19,146 nt of DNA from CAZEFK01 sp964511405 (lineage in GTDB: Bacteria; Pseudomonadota; Alphaproteobacteria; Elsterales; Elsteraceae): the NCBI GenBank assembly GCA_964511405.1, contig CAZEFK010000141.1:1-19146 (forward strand), given 5' to 3'. Shown here in pieces: positions 1-7,858 of this stretch. A model generated the notes under the pieces. The model searched no databases and was not told the DNA's origin. It was given only the letters and a program-made list of their open reading frames with translations. The translations under genes were made by a program, and so were the position numbers. Within the stretch, counting starts at the first letter, position 1, and each line of letters opens with the position of its first letter.

Positions 1-2622
1 GTACAGGATGCCCAGCACGATGTAGACGACGAGCAGGGCCGCCGCGATCAGGTAGGGCTCCGACGCCAGCGACGACTGGAAGGCCTGGGCGGTGCCCTGG
101 AAGCTGGTGGCGAGCGTCACCGGCTTGCCCAGCCGCGCCTCGGCCGCCTGGATCCGCTGGACGGCGGTGCCCAGCGACGTGCCGGGCGCCAGGTTGAAGG
201 ACAGCGTCACCGCCGGGAACTGGCCCTGGTGGTTGATCGTCTGCGGCCCCGTGGTGGTGGCGATGCGGCTGATCGCCGACAGCGGCACCAGGCTGCCGTC
301 GCCGGCGCGGACATAGATCGCCTGCAGGGCGCTCGGCCCCAGCTGGAAACTTGGGGCGACCTCCAGGATCACATGATACTGGTTGAGCTGGGTGAAGGTG
401 GTCGCGACCTGGCGCTGGCCGAAGGCGTCGTACAGCGCGTCGTCGATCGCCTGCGGCGCGATGCCCAGGCGTGCCGCGGTGACGCGGTCGATCGCCACGG
501 CCGTGCGCGGGCTGGCGGCTTCCAGGTCGCTGGCGACATCGGTCAGGCCGGGCAGGCCGCGCAGCACGTCCTGCAGCTTGACCGCCCAGCGGTCCAGCTC
601 GGCGACGTCGGGATCCTGCAGCGTGTACTGGTACTGGGTGCGGGCCAGGCGGCCGCCGACATTGATGTCCTGGGCCGCCTGCATGAACACCGCGATCCCG
701 GGCACCTCGGCGACCTGCGGGCGCAGCCGCTGGATCACCTGGTCGACGGTGACGTCGCGCTGGCTGCGCGGCTTGAGCGTGATGTACAGCCGGCCGGTGT
801 TGAGCGCCTGGGCGCCGCCCGAGCCGATGCCCGAGGCCACGCTCTGCACCGCCGGGTCGCGGCGCACGATCGCCGCCACCGCCTGCTGGTGCTCGGCCAT
901 GGCCGCGAACGAGATGTCCTGGGCGGCCTCGGTCGTGGCGAACAGGAACCCGGTGTCCTGCTGCGGAAAGAACCCTTTGGGGATGATCGCGAACAGCGCG
1001 CCCGAGGCGACCACCATGGCGACGAACAGGCCGAGCACGATCGGGCGGTGGCCCAGCGACCAGCCCAGCGCCGACTTGTAGCCGGACAGCAGCCGATCGA
1101 ACCCCGCCTCCAGCCACTGGTAGAGCCGCCCGTGCCGGGCGCCGCGCTCGGGCTTCAGGAACTGGGCGCACAGGGTCGGGGTCAGGGTCAGCGAGATGAT
1201 GGCCGACATCACCAGCGCGATCGTCACCGTGACCGCGAACTCCCGGAACAGCCGGCCGACGATCCCGCCCATGGCCAGCAGCGGGATGAACACCGCGATC
1301 AGCGACCCGGTGATCGAAACGATGGTGAAGCCGATCTGGGCCGAGCCCGCCAGCGCCGCCTCCCGCGGCCGCTTGCCCGCTTCCAGGTGGCGGACGATGT
1401 TCTCGATCATCACGATCGCGTCGTCGACCACGAACCCGGCGGCAATGGTCAGCGCCATCAGCGACAGGTTGTCCAGGCTGTACCCCAGGGCGTCCATGCC
1501 GGCGAAGGTGGCGATCAGCGACAGCGGCACTGCGGCGCCGGGGATCAGCGTCGCCCGGATCGAGCGCAGGAACAGGAAGATCACCGCCACGACCAGCAGG
1601 ATGGTCAGGCACAGGGTGAACTCGACGTCGGCCACCGAGGCGCGGATGGTCTGGGTGCGGTCGGAGATGACCTGCACCTTGACCGAGGCCGGGGCGATCG
1701 CCTGCAACGCCGGCAGCGCCGCCATGATCCGGTCCACGGTGGTGATGACGTTGGCGCCCGGCTGGCGCTGGATCGCCAGCACCACGGAGCGCGCGTCATT
1801 GAGCCAGCCCGCCAGCTTGTTGTTCTCGGGCGCCTCGATGACCTGGCCGAGGTCGCCCAGCTGCACGGCGGCGCCGGTGTGGGTGGCGACGACCAGGCTC
1901 TTCCAGCCCTTGGGGTCCATCAGCTGGTCGTTGGCGTCGATGGCGAAGGCCCGGGTCGGGCCGTCGAGCGTGCCCTTGGGCGAGTCGATCGTGGCCGCGG
2001 CGATGCGGGTGCGCAGGTCGTCCAGGGTCAGGCCCATGGCAGCGGCGGCCGCTGGATTGACCTGGATGCGGATCGCCGGCTTCTGCTCGCCCAGGATCGT
2101 GACCGTGGCGACGCCCTCGATCTGCGACAGGCGCTGGGCCAGCACCGAGTCGGCATAGTCGTCGACCTTGATCAGCGGCAGGGTCGGCGAGGTCAGGCCC
2201 AGGATCAGGATCGGCGCCTCGGCCGGGTTGGTCTTCCGGTAGGTCGGCGGGTTGGGCAGGGTCTTCGGCAGCTGGCCGCCGGCGGCGTTGATCGCGGTCT
2301 GGACATCCTGGGCCGCGGAGTCGATCGGCCGGTCCAGCGCGAACTGCAGCGTCACCTGGGTGCTGCCGAGCGCGCTGACCGAGGTCATCTGGCCCAGGCC
2401 CTGGATCTGGGCGAACTGGCGCTCCAGGGGTGTTGCGACCGACGACGCCATGGTCTCGGGATCGGCGCCCGGGAGGGTCGCGGTGACCGTGATCGTGGGA
2501 AAGTCGACCTGGGGCAGGGCGGCGACCGGCAGCAGCTGGAACGCCGCCACGCCCGCCACGAACAGGCCCAGCAACAGCAGCGAGGTCGCGATCGGCCGCT
2601 CGATGAAGGGGCGCGAGATCAT
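1..2622 (-). CDS. RND efflux pump inner-membrane permease (MdtB/MdtC-like), 3' end outside window
   Basis: This is the proton-driven inner-membrane subunit of a tripartite HAE1-type RND efflux pump; it exports small hydrophobic or toxic compounds together with the adjacent membrane-fusion protein and an outer-membrane channel. The 874 codons present start MISRPFIERPIATSLLLLGL, the typical first transmembrane helix, followed by the periplasmic porter region. The TM4 motif VVDDAIVMIENI follows, with the proton-relay Asp pair at residues 400-401. A second periplasmic half follows, and the window cuts the gene at VLGILY in the second TM bundle, so roughly the last 150-170 residues are missing. 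The ATG overlaps the stop of the upstream fusion-protein gene (ATGA), which indicates translational coupling. Similarity to MdtB/MdtC is by recollection of family motifs; the exported substrate cannot be read from the sequence. No outer-membrane channel gene is visible here. Confidence 0.95.
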   Translation of the reverse strand, partial: MISRPFIERPIATSLLLLGLFVAGVAAFQLLPVAALPQVDFPTITVTATLPGADPETMASSVATPLERQFAQIQGLGQMTSVSALGSTQVTLQFALDRPIDSAAQDVQTAINAAGGQLPKTLPNPPTYRKTNPAEAPILILGLTSPTLPLIKVDDYADSVLAQRLSQIEGVATVTILGEQKPAIRIQVNPAAAAAMGLTLDDLRTRIAAATIDSPKGTLDGPTRAFAIDANDQLMDPKGWKSLVVATHTGAAVQLGDLGQVIEAPENNKLAGWLNDARSVVLAIQRQPGANVITTVDRIMAALPALQAIAPASVKVQVISDRTQTIRASVADVEFTLCLTILLVVAVIFLFLRSIRATLIPGAAVPLSLIATFAGMDALGYSLDNLSLMALTIAAGFVVDDAIVMIENIVRHLEAGKRPREAALAGSAQIGFTIVSITGSLIAVFIPLLAMGGIVGRLFREFAVTVTIALVMSAIISLTLTPTLCAQFLKPERGARHGRLYQWLEAGFDRLLSGYKSALGWSLGHRPIVLGLFVAMVVASGALFAIIPKGFFPQQDTGFLFATTEAAQDISFAAMAEHQQAVAAIVRRDPAVQSVASGIGSGGAQALNTGRLYITLKPRSQRDVTVDQVIQRLRPQVAEVPGIAVFMQAAQDINVGGRLARTQYQYTLQDPDVAELDRWAVKLQDVLRGLPGLTDVASDLEAASPRTAVAIDRVTAARLGIAPQAIDDALYDAFGQRQVATTFTQLNQYHVILEVAPSFQLGPSALQAIYVRAGDGSLVPLSAISRIATTTGPQTINHQGQFPAVTLSFNLAPGTSLGTAVQRIQAAEARLGKPVTLATSFQGTAQAFQSSLASEPYLIAAALLVVYIVLGILY

Positions 2623-3863
2623 GCGCCTGATGCCGGGGGCGAGGGCGGCTGGGCCTGCACCGCGACCCGGGCGCCGGTCTGCAGGCGCGACTGGCCGTCG
2701 ATCACCACCTGCTCGCCGGGCTCGAGGCCGCTCTTGATCAGCACGTCGGTGTCGGTCTGGGCGGCGACGGTCACCGTCCGCTGCTCGGCGGTGCCGTCGG
2801 GGCGGACCGCGAAGGCGATGGTGCCGCCGGCGCCTGCCTGCAGCGCCGTGGCCGGCGCCACCGGTCCGGTCTGTTGCCGCAGCTCCAGCCGCGCCTGCAC
2901 GAACTGGCCGGGCCACAGCCGGCGGTTCTGGTTGGGCAGCACGGCCTTGAGCCGGATGGTCGCGGTGTTGGCGTCGATCTGGTTGTCGAACACGGCCAGC
3001 GTGCCGTCGCCGAGCGGCGCGGCGCCGTCGCGGCTGAGCGCCGTCACTTTGCGCGGCCCCTGGGCCATGGCTTCGGCGATGTCGGGCAGGGCATCGCCGG
3101 GCACGGTGAACAACACCGCGATCGGCTGGACCTGGGTGATCGTCACCAGCGCCGTGCTGTCATTGGCGCGGACCAGGTTGCCCTCGTCGACCTGGCGCAG
3201 CCCGACGCGCCCGGCGATCGGGGACCGGATGGTCGCGTAGCTGAGCTGCACCCGGGCATTGGCGATGGCGGCATCGTCGGCCTGGACCGTGGCGGTCAGC
3301 TGCGCCACCAGCGCCTGCTGGGTCTGGACCTGCTGCGGGGTGATCGCGATCGAGCCGGTCAGCCGCTGGTCGCGTTCCAGGTCCAGGCGGGCGTTGGCGA
3401 GCTGCGCCTGGTCGCGCGCCGCAGCGGCGACCGTCTGGTCGAGCGCCGCCTGCAGAGCGCGCGCATCGAGTTCGATCAGGACGTCACCGGCCTGCACGTC
3501 CTGGCCTTCCCGATAGGCGACCTTGACGATCTGGCCGTCGATCCGGCTGCGCACGGTTACGGTGTTGAGCGCCTGGACGCTGCCGAGGCCGGTCAGCAGG
3601 ATCGGGAACGGCCTCTCGGCGACGGTCGCGACCCGGACCGGGATCGGTGCCGGGGGCGGGGCGGGCGGCTTCGGGCGGTGCCCGACCGCCAGCCACAGCC
3701 CGGCCACCGCCGCAGCCGCGCCGAGGCCACCCAGGACCCAGCGGCGGCGGCGCGGCCGCGCTCCGCTGTCATCTCCCTTGGGCAGGACGCGCGCTCCGGC
3801 TGGCCATGCCCCGGGAACGGGAGGGCCGGACGGTCGGTTCAGCGGCCCGGACTTCGGGCTCAA
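2619..3863 (-). CDS. RND efflux membrane-fusion (periplasmic adaptor) protein, MdtA/AcrA-like, probable TTG start
   Basis: This periplasmic adaptor links the RND permease to an outer-membrane channel. After a basic stretch there is one N-terminal membrane helix (about residues 45-65, GGLGAAAAVAGLWLAVGH). A proline-rich linker follows, then the lipoyl/barrel-sandwich half motif around SRIDGQIVKVAYREGQDVQAG, a Gln/Ala-rich helical hairpin, the second lipoyl half (IRSPIAGRVGLRQVDEGNLV), a beta-barrel domain and a membrane-proximal domain ending in a Pro/Ser tail. The frame has no ATG or GTG before the membrane helix. The only standard candidate is a TTG at 3863 whose last two bases lie in the TGA of the upstream araC-type gene (TTGA), giving 414 aa. 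I see no clear Shine-Dalgarno sequence there, so coupling to the regulator is assumed. A GTG inside the membrane helix (3707) is a poorer alternative. The product is clear; the start is not. Confidence 0.9.
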   Translation of the reverse strand: MSPKSGPLNRPSGPPVPGAWPAGARVLPKGDDSGARPRRRRWVLGGLGAAAAVAGLWLAVGHRPKPPAPPPAPIPVRVATVAERPFPILLTGLGSVQALNTVTVRSRIDGQIVKVAYREGQDVQAGDVLIELDARALQAALDQTVAAAARDQAQLANARLDLERDQRLTGSIAITPQQVQTQQALVAQLTATVQADDAAIANARVQLSYATIRSPIAGRVGLRQVDEGNLVRANDSTALVTITQVQPIAVLFTVPGDALPDIAEAMAQGPRKVTALSRDGAAPLGDGTLAVFDNQIDANTATIRLKAVLPNQNRRLWPGQFVQARLELRQQTGPVAPATALQAGAGGTIAFAVRPDGTAEQRTVTVAAQTDTDVLIKSGLEPGEQVVIDGQSRLQTGARVAVQAQPPSPPASGA

Positions 3864-4810
3864 TGATCGCGGATATGACGCTGCTGTCGCCGGTACTGCG
3901 CGGGGGAGAGCCCGAACCGCGCCTTGAACGCCTTCGAGAAGTGCGAGAGGTCGTTGAACCCCCAACCGAAGGCGATTTCCGAGATGGTGACAGGGGATTG
4001 GCGCGGATCCTCCAAGGCGCGGCGGCAAGCCGCCAGGCGATGATCGAGCACCCATTGGCCAAACGTGGTGTCGGCTTCTTCGAAGCGTTTGTGGACGGTG
4101 CGGACAGACATGCGCAAGCGAGCGGCCAGCATTCTGGGCGACAGCTCGGGATCGGCAAGGTGCTGCCGCAACGTCAGGATGATTTCGTCGAGGCCAGGCT
4201 GAACCGTGACCGCGCGCTGGCCGTCGCTGCCCGCGGTCATCAGGGCGACAAGGTTGCAAATATTGTCGCTCAGCACGGCCGCCTCGACCGCGGACGCGCA
4301 ATCCGGGCCCGATAGCCGTTCGAGATAGAACGTCAGCGCGCGGCTCAGGGGCGAACTGGCGGCGATCCGGCGAAGCGGCCGGCGGCCAAGCCAGGGCGCG
4401 CGGCTGTGCAGTTGCTCATGGGGGATGACCGCGACGATGCGGTCGACGGCCTCCGGAAACTCGACCCGGAAGGGCCGTGTGCCGTCAACGACGCCAAGGT
4501 CGCCCGACTGCAGCTCGCAGGCACCATCGTCCTGGATCATGCGGCAAGCGCCGCGGCGCTGCAGGCTGACCAGATAGTGCGCGTCGCCCGACCGGCCGAT
4601 GTGGGATTTCAGCCGCCGGATCTCGTGCCGGGCCGACCGAAAGGCGGCGAAGCGCAGATGGCCGTACTGCGCGCAGGCGATATCGCCGAAGAAGCCCTCG
4701 CCGGGATGTTCGGTTGCGACGTTGAGCACCGCCTCGCAAACCGCCTCGCGCCAGAACGCAAATTGCTCGCCCGGCGCGATGGCTTGGGTCGACCAGTGCC
4801 GGTTCGCCAC
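3860..4810 (-). CDS. AraC-family transcriptional regulator with FeaR-like N-terminal domain
   Basis: A 316-aa regulator. The C-terminal third carries the double helix-turn-helix of the AraC/XylS family: SPRMLAARLRMSVRTVHKRF is the first HTH and ISEIAFGWGFNDLSHFSKAF, followed by RFGLSPAQYRRQ, is the second. The N-terminal part (FAFWREAVCEAVLNV... and LVSLQRRGACRMIQDDGACELQSGD) resembles the AraC-binding-like domain found in FeaR-type regulators, which usually senses small molecules. The frame is open to a GTG at 4843, but a GTG at 4810 is preceded by GGGAGG at 6-nt spacing, so I chose 4810. Its stop overlaps the probable start of the efflux adaptor, and it is divergent from the iron-sulfur/flavoprotein pair. 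It could therefore control the pump, the redox genes, or both. The inducer is unknown. Confidence 0.88.
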   Translation of the reverse strand: MANRHWSTQAIAPGEQFAFWREAVCEAVLNVATEHPGEGFFGDIACAQYGHLRFAAFRSARHEIRRLKSHIGRSGDAHYLVSLQRRGACRMIQDDGACELQSGDLGVVDGTRPFRVEFPEAVDRIVAVIPHEQLHSRAPWLGRRPLRRIAASSPLSRALTFYLERLSGPDCASAVEAAVLSDNICNLVALMTAGSDGQRAVTVQPGLDEIILTLRQHLADPELSPRMLAARLRMSVRTVHKRFEEADTTFGQWVLDHRLAACRRALEDPRQSPVTISEIAFGWGFNDLSHFSKAFKARFGLSPAQYRRQQRHIRDH

Positions 4811-4950
4811 CTCAACCCTCCCTGCGTCGATGTCGGTCGGCACGCCTCGCCAAGTCGGATTGCGCTCAGAACCAAGCCTGCGCCTGGCGACTATGGTCAG
4901 ATCGGCGCTGCCCGTCCAGAGGTGGCGGCAGGACGTCAGGGAGACGGCAG
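4811..4950. promoter_or_regulatory. Divergent intergenic region between araC-type gene and glcF-like operon
   Basis: This 140-bp gap must hold the promoters of two divergent units. On the plus side the SD-like CAGGGAG at 4937-4943 lies 7 nt before the GTG at 4951. On the minus side GGGAGG precedes the GTG at 4810. I do not see a convincing -35/-10 pair, a palindrome or direct repeats strong enough to name an AraC-type site; such sites are often asymmetric and hard to see by eye. Confidence 0.5.
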
Positions 4951-6303
4951 GTGCAGACCGCCTTTACTCGGGACCAGCTCGGCCGGCCTGACATCGTCGA
5001 AGCCGACGGCATCCTGAAGACCTGCGTCCATTATGGTTTCTGCACCAATACCTGTCCGACCTATGTGCTCACTCGCGACGAGAACGAGTCACCCCGTGGC
5101 CGCATCGACCTGATCAAGGCCATGCTGGAGACTGGCGGTCCGCCCGATACGAAGACTGTTCACCATCTCGACCGCTGTCTCTCCTGCCTGTCCTGCATGA
5201 CGACCTGCGCGGTGAAGGTCGACTACGTCCACCTGATCGACATCGCGCGCAGCTACATCGAGGAGCATTTCAGCCGCCCCTGGCCCGACCGCCTGCTGCG
5301 CCGCCTGTTGGCGCGGACGCTGCCCTATCCCCGGCGATTTCTGGTCGCGCTGCACTTGGCGAAGCTGGCGCGGCCCATGGCCGGCCGTCTGCCCGGGCGC
5401 CTGGGCGGGCTTGTCGACTTGGCCCGGGTGCCGGCGCGGCCGGCGCTGCTGAGGCACCGGCGCCATCCCGCCCGGGGCGAGCGGCGGCTGCGGGTTGCGT
5501 TGCTCCCGGGCTGTGCGCAGCAGGTGCTGGACCGCGACATCAATGCCGCGACGATCCGGATCCTGCAGCGGCATGGCTGCGAGGTCGTGGTCGCGAAGGG
5601 CGTCGGCTGCTGCGGCGCGCTGCCGCTTCATATCGGCTACGCGGCGCAGGCGCGGACGCTGGCGACGGCGAATGTGGCAGCATGGTCCCGGCTTCTCGGG
5701 GCCGGCCTCGACGCGGTGGTGGTGAACGCCGCCGGCTGCGGCACGATGGTGAAGGATTATGGCCATCTGCTCGGCAGCGACGAGGCCAGGCGCATTGCCG
5801 CCTTGACCTGCGACGTCACCGAGCTGCTGGTGCGGCTCGATCTGCGGCCAGCCGGCACGGCCAAGCCGTACCGCGTCGCCTATCATGACGCCTGCTCGCT
5901 GCGGCATGGGCAGCGCGTGATCGAGGCGCCACGGCGATTGCTGCGGCAAGCAGGCTTCACCGTGCTCGACGTTCCGGAGGCGCATTTCTGCTGCGGCTCG
6001 GCCGGCACCTACAACCTGCTCCAGCCCGAGATCGCCGATGCGCTTGGCCGGCGCAAGGCGGGACATATCGCCGGTGTGGAGCCGGACATCATCGCCGCCG
6101 GCAATCTCGGCTGCATGGTGCAGATCGGCCGCTTTGCCATGGCGCCGACCGTCCACACGGTCGAACTGCTCGATTGGGCGACCGGCGGGCCGATGCCGGA
6201 GAACCTGAAGGGCGGCGCTCTGCGCGAGCCGGCTCCGGCGCTCGCGGTCGAGCCGTCCGTCGCGCCGACAGGGCTGCCGTCCGACGGCGCCGGATTTTGG
6301 TGA
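4951..6303 (+). CDS. GlcF-like (glycolate oxidase iron-sulfur subunit type) Fe-S protein
   Basis: A 450-aa two-cluster iron-sulfur protein of the GlcF/heterodisulfide-reductase-D type, expected to pass electrons from a flavoprotein partner toward the quinone pool. The first ferredoxin-type motif is at residues 25-36. It has Cys25, Cys31 and Cys35, but Tyr28 (codon TAT at 5032) sits where E. coli GlcF has a cysteine (CVHCGFC there, CVHYGFC here). The second motif is complete: Cys76, Cys79, Cys82, Cys86. Two cysteine-rich CCG modules follow: Cys188, Cys220-221, Cys263 and Cys315, Cys347-348, Cys388. A Pro/Ala-rich tail of about 40 residues after the last module is longer than in E. coli GlcF. 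The start is GTG with an SD 7 nt upstream. The next gene begins 14 nt after the stop, so the two are cotranscribed. There are no glcD/glcE genes here; the partner is instead a VAO-family flavoprotein, so glycolate is not an assured substrate. Confidence 0.9.
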   Translation: MQTAFTRDQLGRPDIVEADGILKTCVHYGFCTNTCPTYVLTRDENESPRGRIDLIKAMLETGGPPDTKTVHHLDRCLSCLSCMTTCAVKVDYVHLIDIARSYIEEHFSRPWPDRLLRRLLARTLPYPRRFLVALHLAKLARPMAGRLPGRLGGLVDLARVPARPALLRHRRHPARGERRLRVALLPGCAQQVLDRDINAATIRILQRHGCEVVVAKGVGCCGALPLHIGYAAQARTLATANVAAWSRLLGAGLDAVVVNAAGCGTMVKDYGHLLGSDEARRIAALTCDVTELLVRLDLRPAGTAKPYRVAYHDACSLRHGQRVIEAPRRLLRQAGFTVLDVPEAHFCCGSAGTYNLLQPEIADALGRRKAGHIAGVEPDIIAAGNLGCMVQIGRFAMAPTVHTVELLDWATGGPMPENLKGGALREPAPALAVEPSVAPTGLPSDGAGFW

Positions 6304-6317
6304 GGGAGGACACGCAC

Positions 6318-7838
6318 ATGCATGAGGGGCTCGAGGCGTTCTTCGCCGAGGTCGGCGGGCTGCTCGGCGCCGACGGCGTCAACCGGGCCGAAGAGACGCT
6401 GCGCCGCTATGGCGAAAACACCATGCCGTGCGGTGCGGTGCGGCCGTCCGGCGTCGTCTATCCGCAATCGACCGCCGAGGTGCAGGCGATCGTGCGGGCG
6501 GCGAACCGCTACGCCGTGCCGCTCTACCCGATCAGCACCGGCCAGAACATCGGCCTCGGCTCTCGCTCCGCCGCCCTGCCGGGCCAGGTGGTGGTCGATC
6601 TCGGCTATCGGATGAACCGCATTCTCGAGATCAACGAGACGCTCGGCTATGCCGTGGTCGAGCCCGGCGTCAGCTATCAGGCGCTCTATGACGAGCTCGT
6701 GCGCCGGGGCAACCGGCTGATGCTCGACGTCACCTCAGGGCCGCCGCAGGGCGGCATGATCGGCAATGCTCTCGACAAGGGTGCCGGCTACACCCCGTAT
6801 TTCGATCATTTCGGCTTTTCCTGCGGTCTTGAAATCGTGCTGGGCACCGGCGAGATCCTGCGCACCGGCGACGGTGCGCTGAACTCGGACACGCTCGCCA
6901 ACTGGCACACGTCCAAGTACTCGTTCGGCCCCAGTCTCGACGGCCTGTTCACGCAGTCGAATTACGGCATCGTCACCCGGATGGGCGTGTGGCTTCTGCC
7001 GCGGCCGCCGGTGGTGCGCTCGTTCCATTTCACCTTTCCCGACGACGACGACCTCGAGCCAATCATCGATCTGTGCCGGCCGCTCAAGATGTCGAACTTC
7101 GTGCCGACGCTCCTGCGCGTTGCCAACGATCTCTATCTCTGCGGATCGGAAGGCGAGAGCCCGAACTATCGCGCCGCCAACGGCCGGACATCGATCTCGG
7201 ACGACGAACGGCGGGCCTTGCGCGCGCGGCATGGGCTGGGGGCCTGGACCGTCTCCGGGGCCTTCTACGGCCCGAGCGCGGCGGCGCTCGAGCCGATGCT
7301 CCAGCGCGTGCGCGATCACTTCGGTCAGAGCGGCAAGGCCATCTACATCGACCACGCGGCGGCGGGCGCGATGCCGCCGCTGCAGGTGGCGATCAACGCC
7401 TTTTCCGGCATTCCCAGCCTCGGCGAGCTCGGGCTTCTGCGGTGGCGCCCCGGCGGCGGCAATCTCTGGTTCCTGCCGGGCACGCCCATGGACGGCAACG
7501 TTGCCAACGAGTTTCAGCGCCTCTGCCGCGGCATCTATGAAGCGCACGGCATGGACTACACGGTTATGAACGTCTGCGGCCCGCGCTTCGCGCGCGGCCT
7601 GCATGTCATCACCTTCAATCGCGAGGACGCCGACGAATGCGCGCGGGCCGACGCGTGCTATCGGGCCATGTCGGAGGCCGTCGCGCGCCGCGGCGTCTAT
7701 GTCGGGCGCGCACCCATCCAGTATCACGCCTTCCACATGGCGCTGGCGATGCCGGCCTATCGCGACCTGTGCAACGGCCTGAAGCGGACGCTCGACCCCA
7801 ACGGCATCATCGCGCCGGGGCGGTACGGGATCGGCTGA
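6318..7838 (+). CDS. VAO/PCMH-family FAD-dependent oxidoreductase (vanillyl-alcohol oxidase / 4-cresol dehydrogenase-like)
   Basis: A 506-aa flavoprotein with an N-terminal PP-loop FAD-binding fold: YPISTGQNIGLGS at residues 70-82, then VVDLGYRMNRILEINETLGY, the FAD-contacting GNALDKGAGYTPYFDHFG from residue 149, and YSFGPSLDGLFTQSNYGIV. It ends with DPNGIIAPGRYGI, the usual C-terminus of the vanillyl-alcohol oxidase/p-cresol methylhydroxylase family. From a remembered alignment with fungal VAO, Tyr187 and Tyr503 correspond to Tyr158 and Tyr469 here. Phenolate-binding Tyr108 and Arg504 correspond to Leu80 and His470, and the flavin-linking His422 to Asn382. I therefore do not claim a p-alkylphenol substrate or a covalent flavin. 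ATG at 6318 is preceded by GGGAGGA at 8-nt spacing. The gene follows a GlcF-like Fe-S protein, a probable electron acceptor in place of the cytochrome used by PCMH. Confidence 0.88.
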   Translation: MHEGLEAFFAEVGGLLGADGVNRAEETLRRYGENTMPCGAVRPSGVVYPQSTAEVQAIVRAANRYAVPLYPISTGQNIGLGSRSAALPGQVVVDLGYRMNRILEINETLGYAVVEPGVSYQALYDELVRRGNRLMLDVTSGPPQGGMIGNALDKGAGYTPYFDHFGFSCGLEIVLGTGEILRTGDGALNSDTLANWHTSKYSFGPSLDGLFTQSNYGIVTRMGVWLLPRPPVVRSFHFTFPDDDDLEPIIDLCRPLKMSNFVPTLLRVANDLYLCGSEGESPNYRAANGRTSISDDERRALRARHGLGAWTVSGAFYGPSAAALEPMLQRVRDHFGQSGKAIYIDHAAAGAMPPLQVAINAFSGIPSLGELGLLRWRPGGGNLWFLPGTPMDGNVANEFQRLCRGIYEAHGMDYTVMNVCGPRFARGLHVITFNREDADECARADACYRAMSEAVARRGVYVGRAPIQYHAFHMALAMPAYRDLCNGLKRTLDPNGIIAPGRYGIG

Positions 7839-7858
7839 GCGGCCGTGAAGGAATCGGC

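Noticed and set aside
229..3240. 1003-codon plus-strand open frame opposite the RND and adaptor genes
   Set aside because: The product is Arg/Gly/His/Asp-rich low-complexity sequence without domains. The opposite strand encodes clear efflux proteins across it; this is a GC-rich shadow.
3680..3775. ATG with adjacent AAGGGAG near 3772 (minus) as the start of the efflux adaptor
   Set aside because: It is in a different frame from the adaptor and would need a frameshift; the SD is also directly against the ATG.
4951..6303. Naming the Fe-S gene glcF in a glycolate oxidase operon
   Set aside because: No glcD or glcE is present, and the neighbour belongs to another flavoprotein family.
6318..7838. 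Naming the flavoprotein as 4-cresol dehydrogenase or vanillyl-alcohol oxidase
   Set aside because: Key phenolate-binding and flavin-linking residues appear changed, and the partner is an Fe-S protein rather than a cytochrome, so only the family is claimed.
7839..7858. GGCCG / CGGCC repeat between the convergent flavoprotein and YbjQ genes as a shared terminator
   Set aside because: Arms are only 5 bp and no U-tract follows on either strand.
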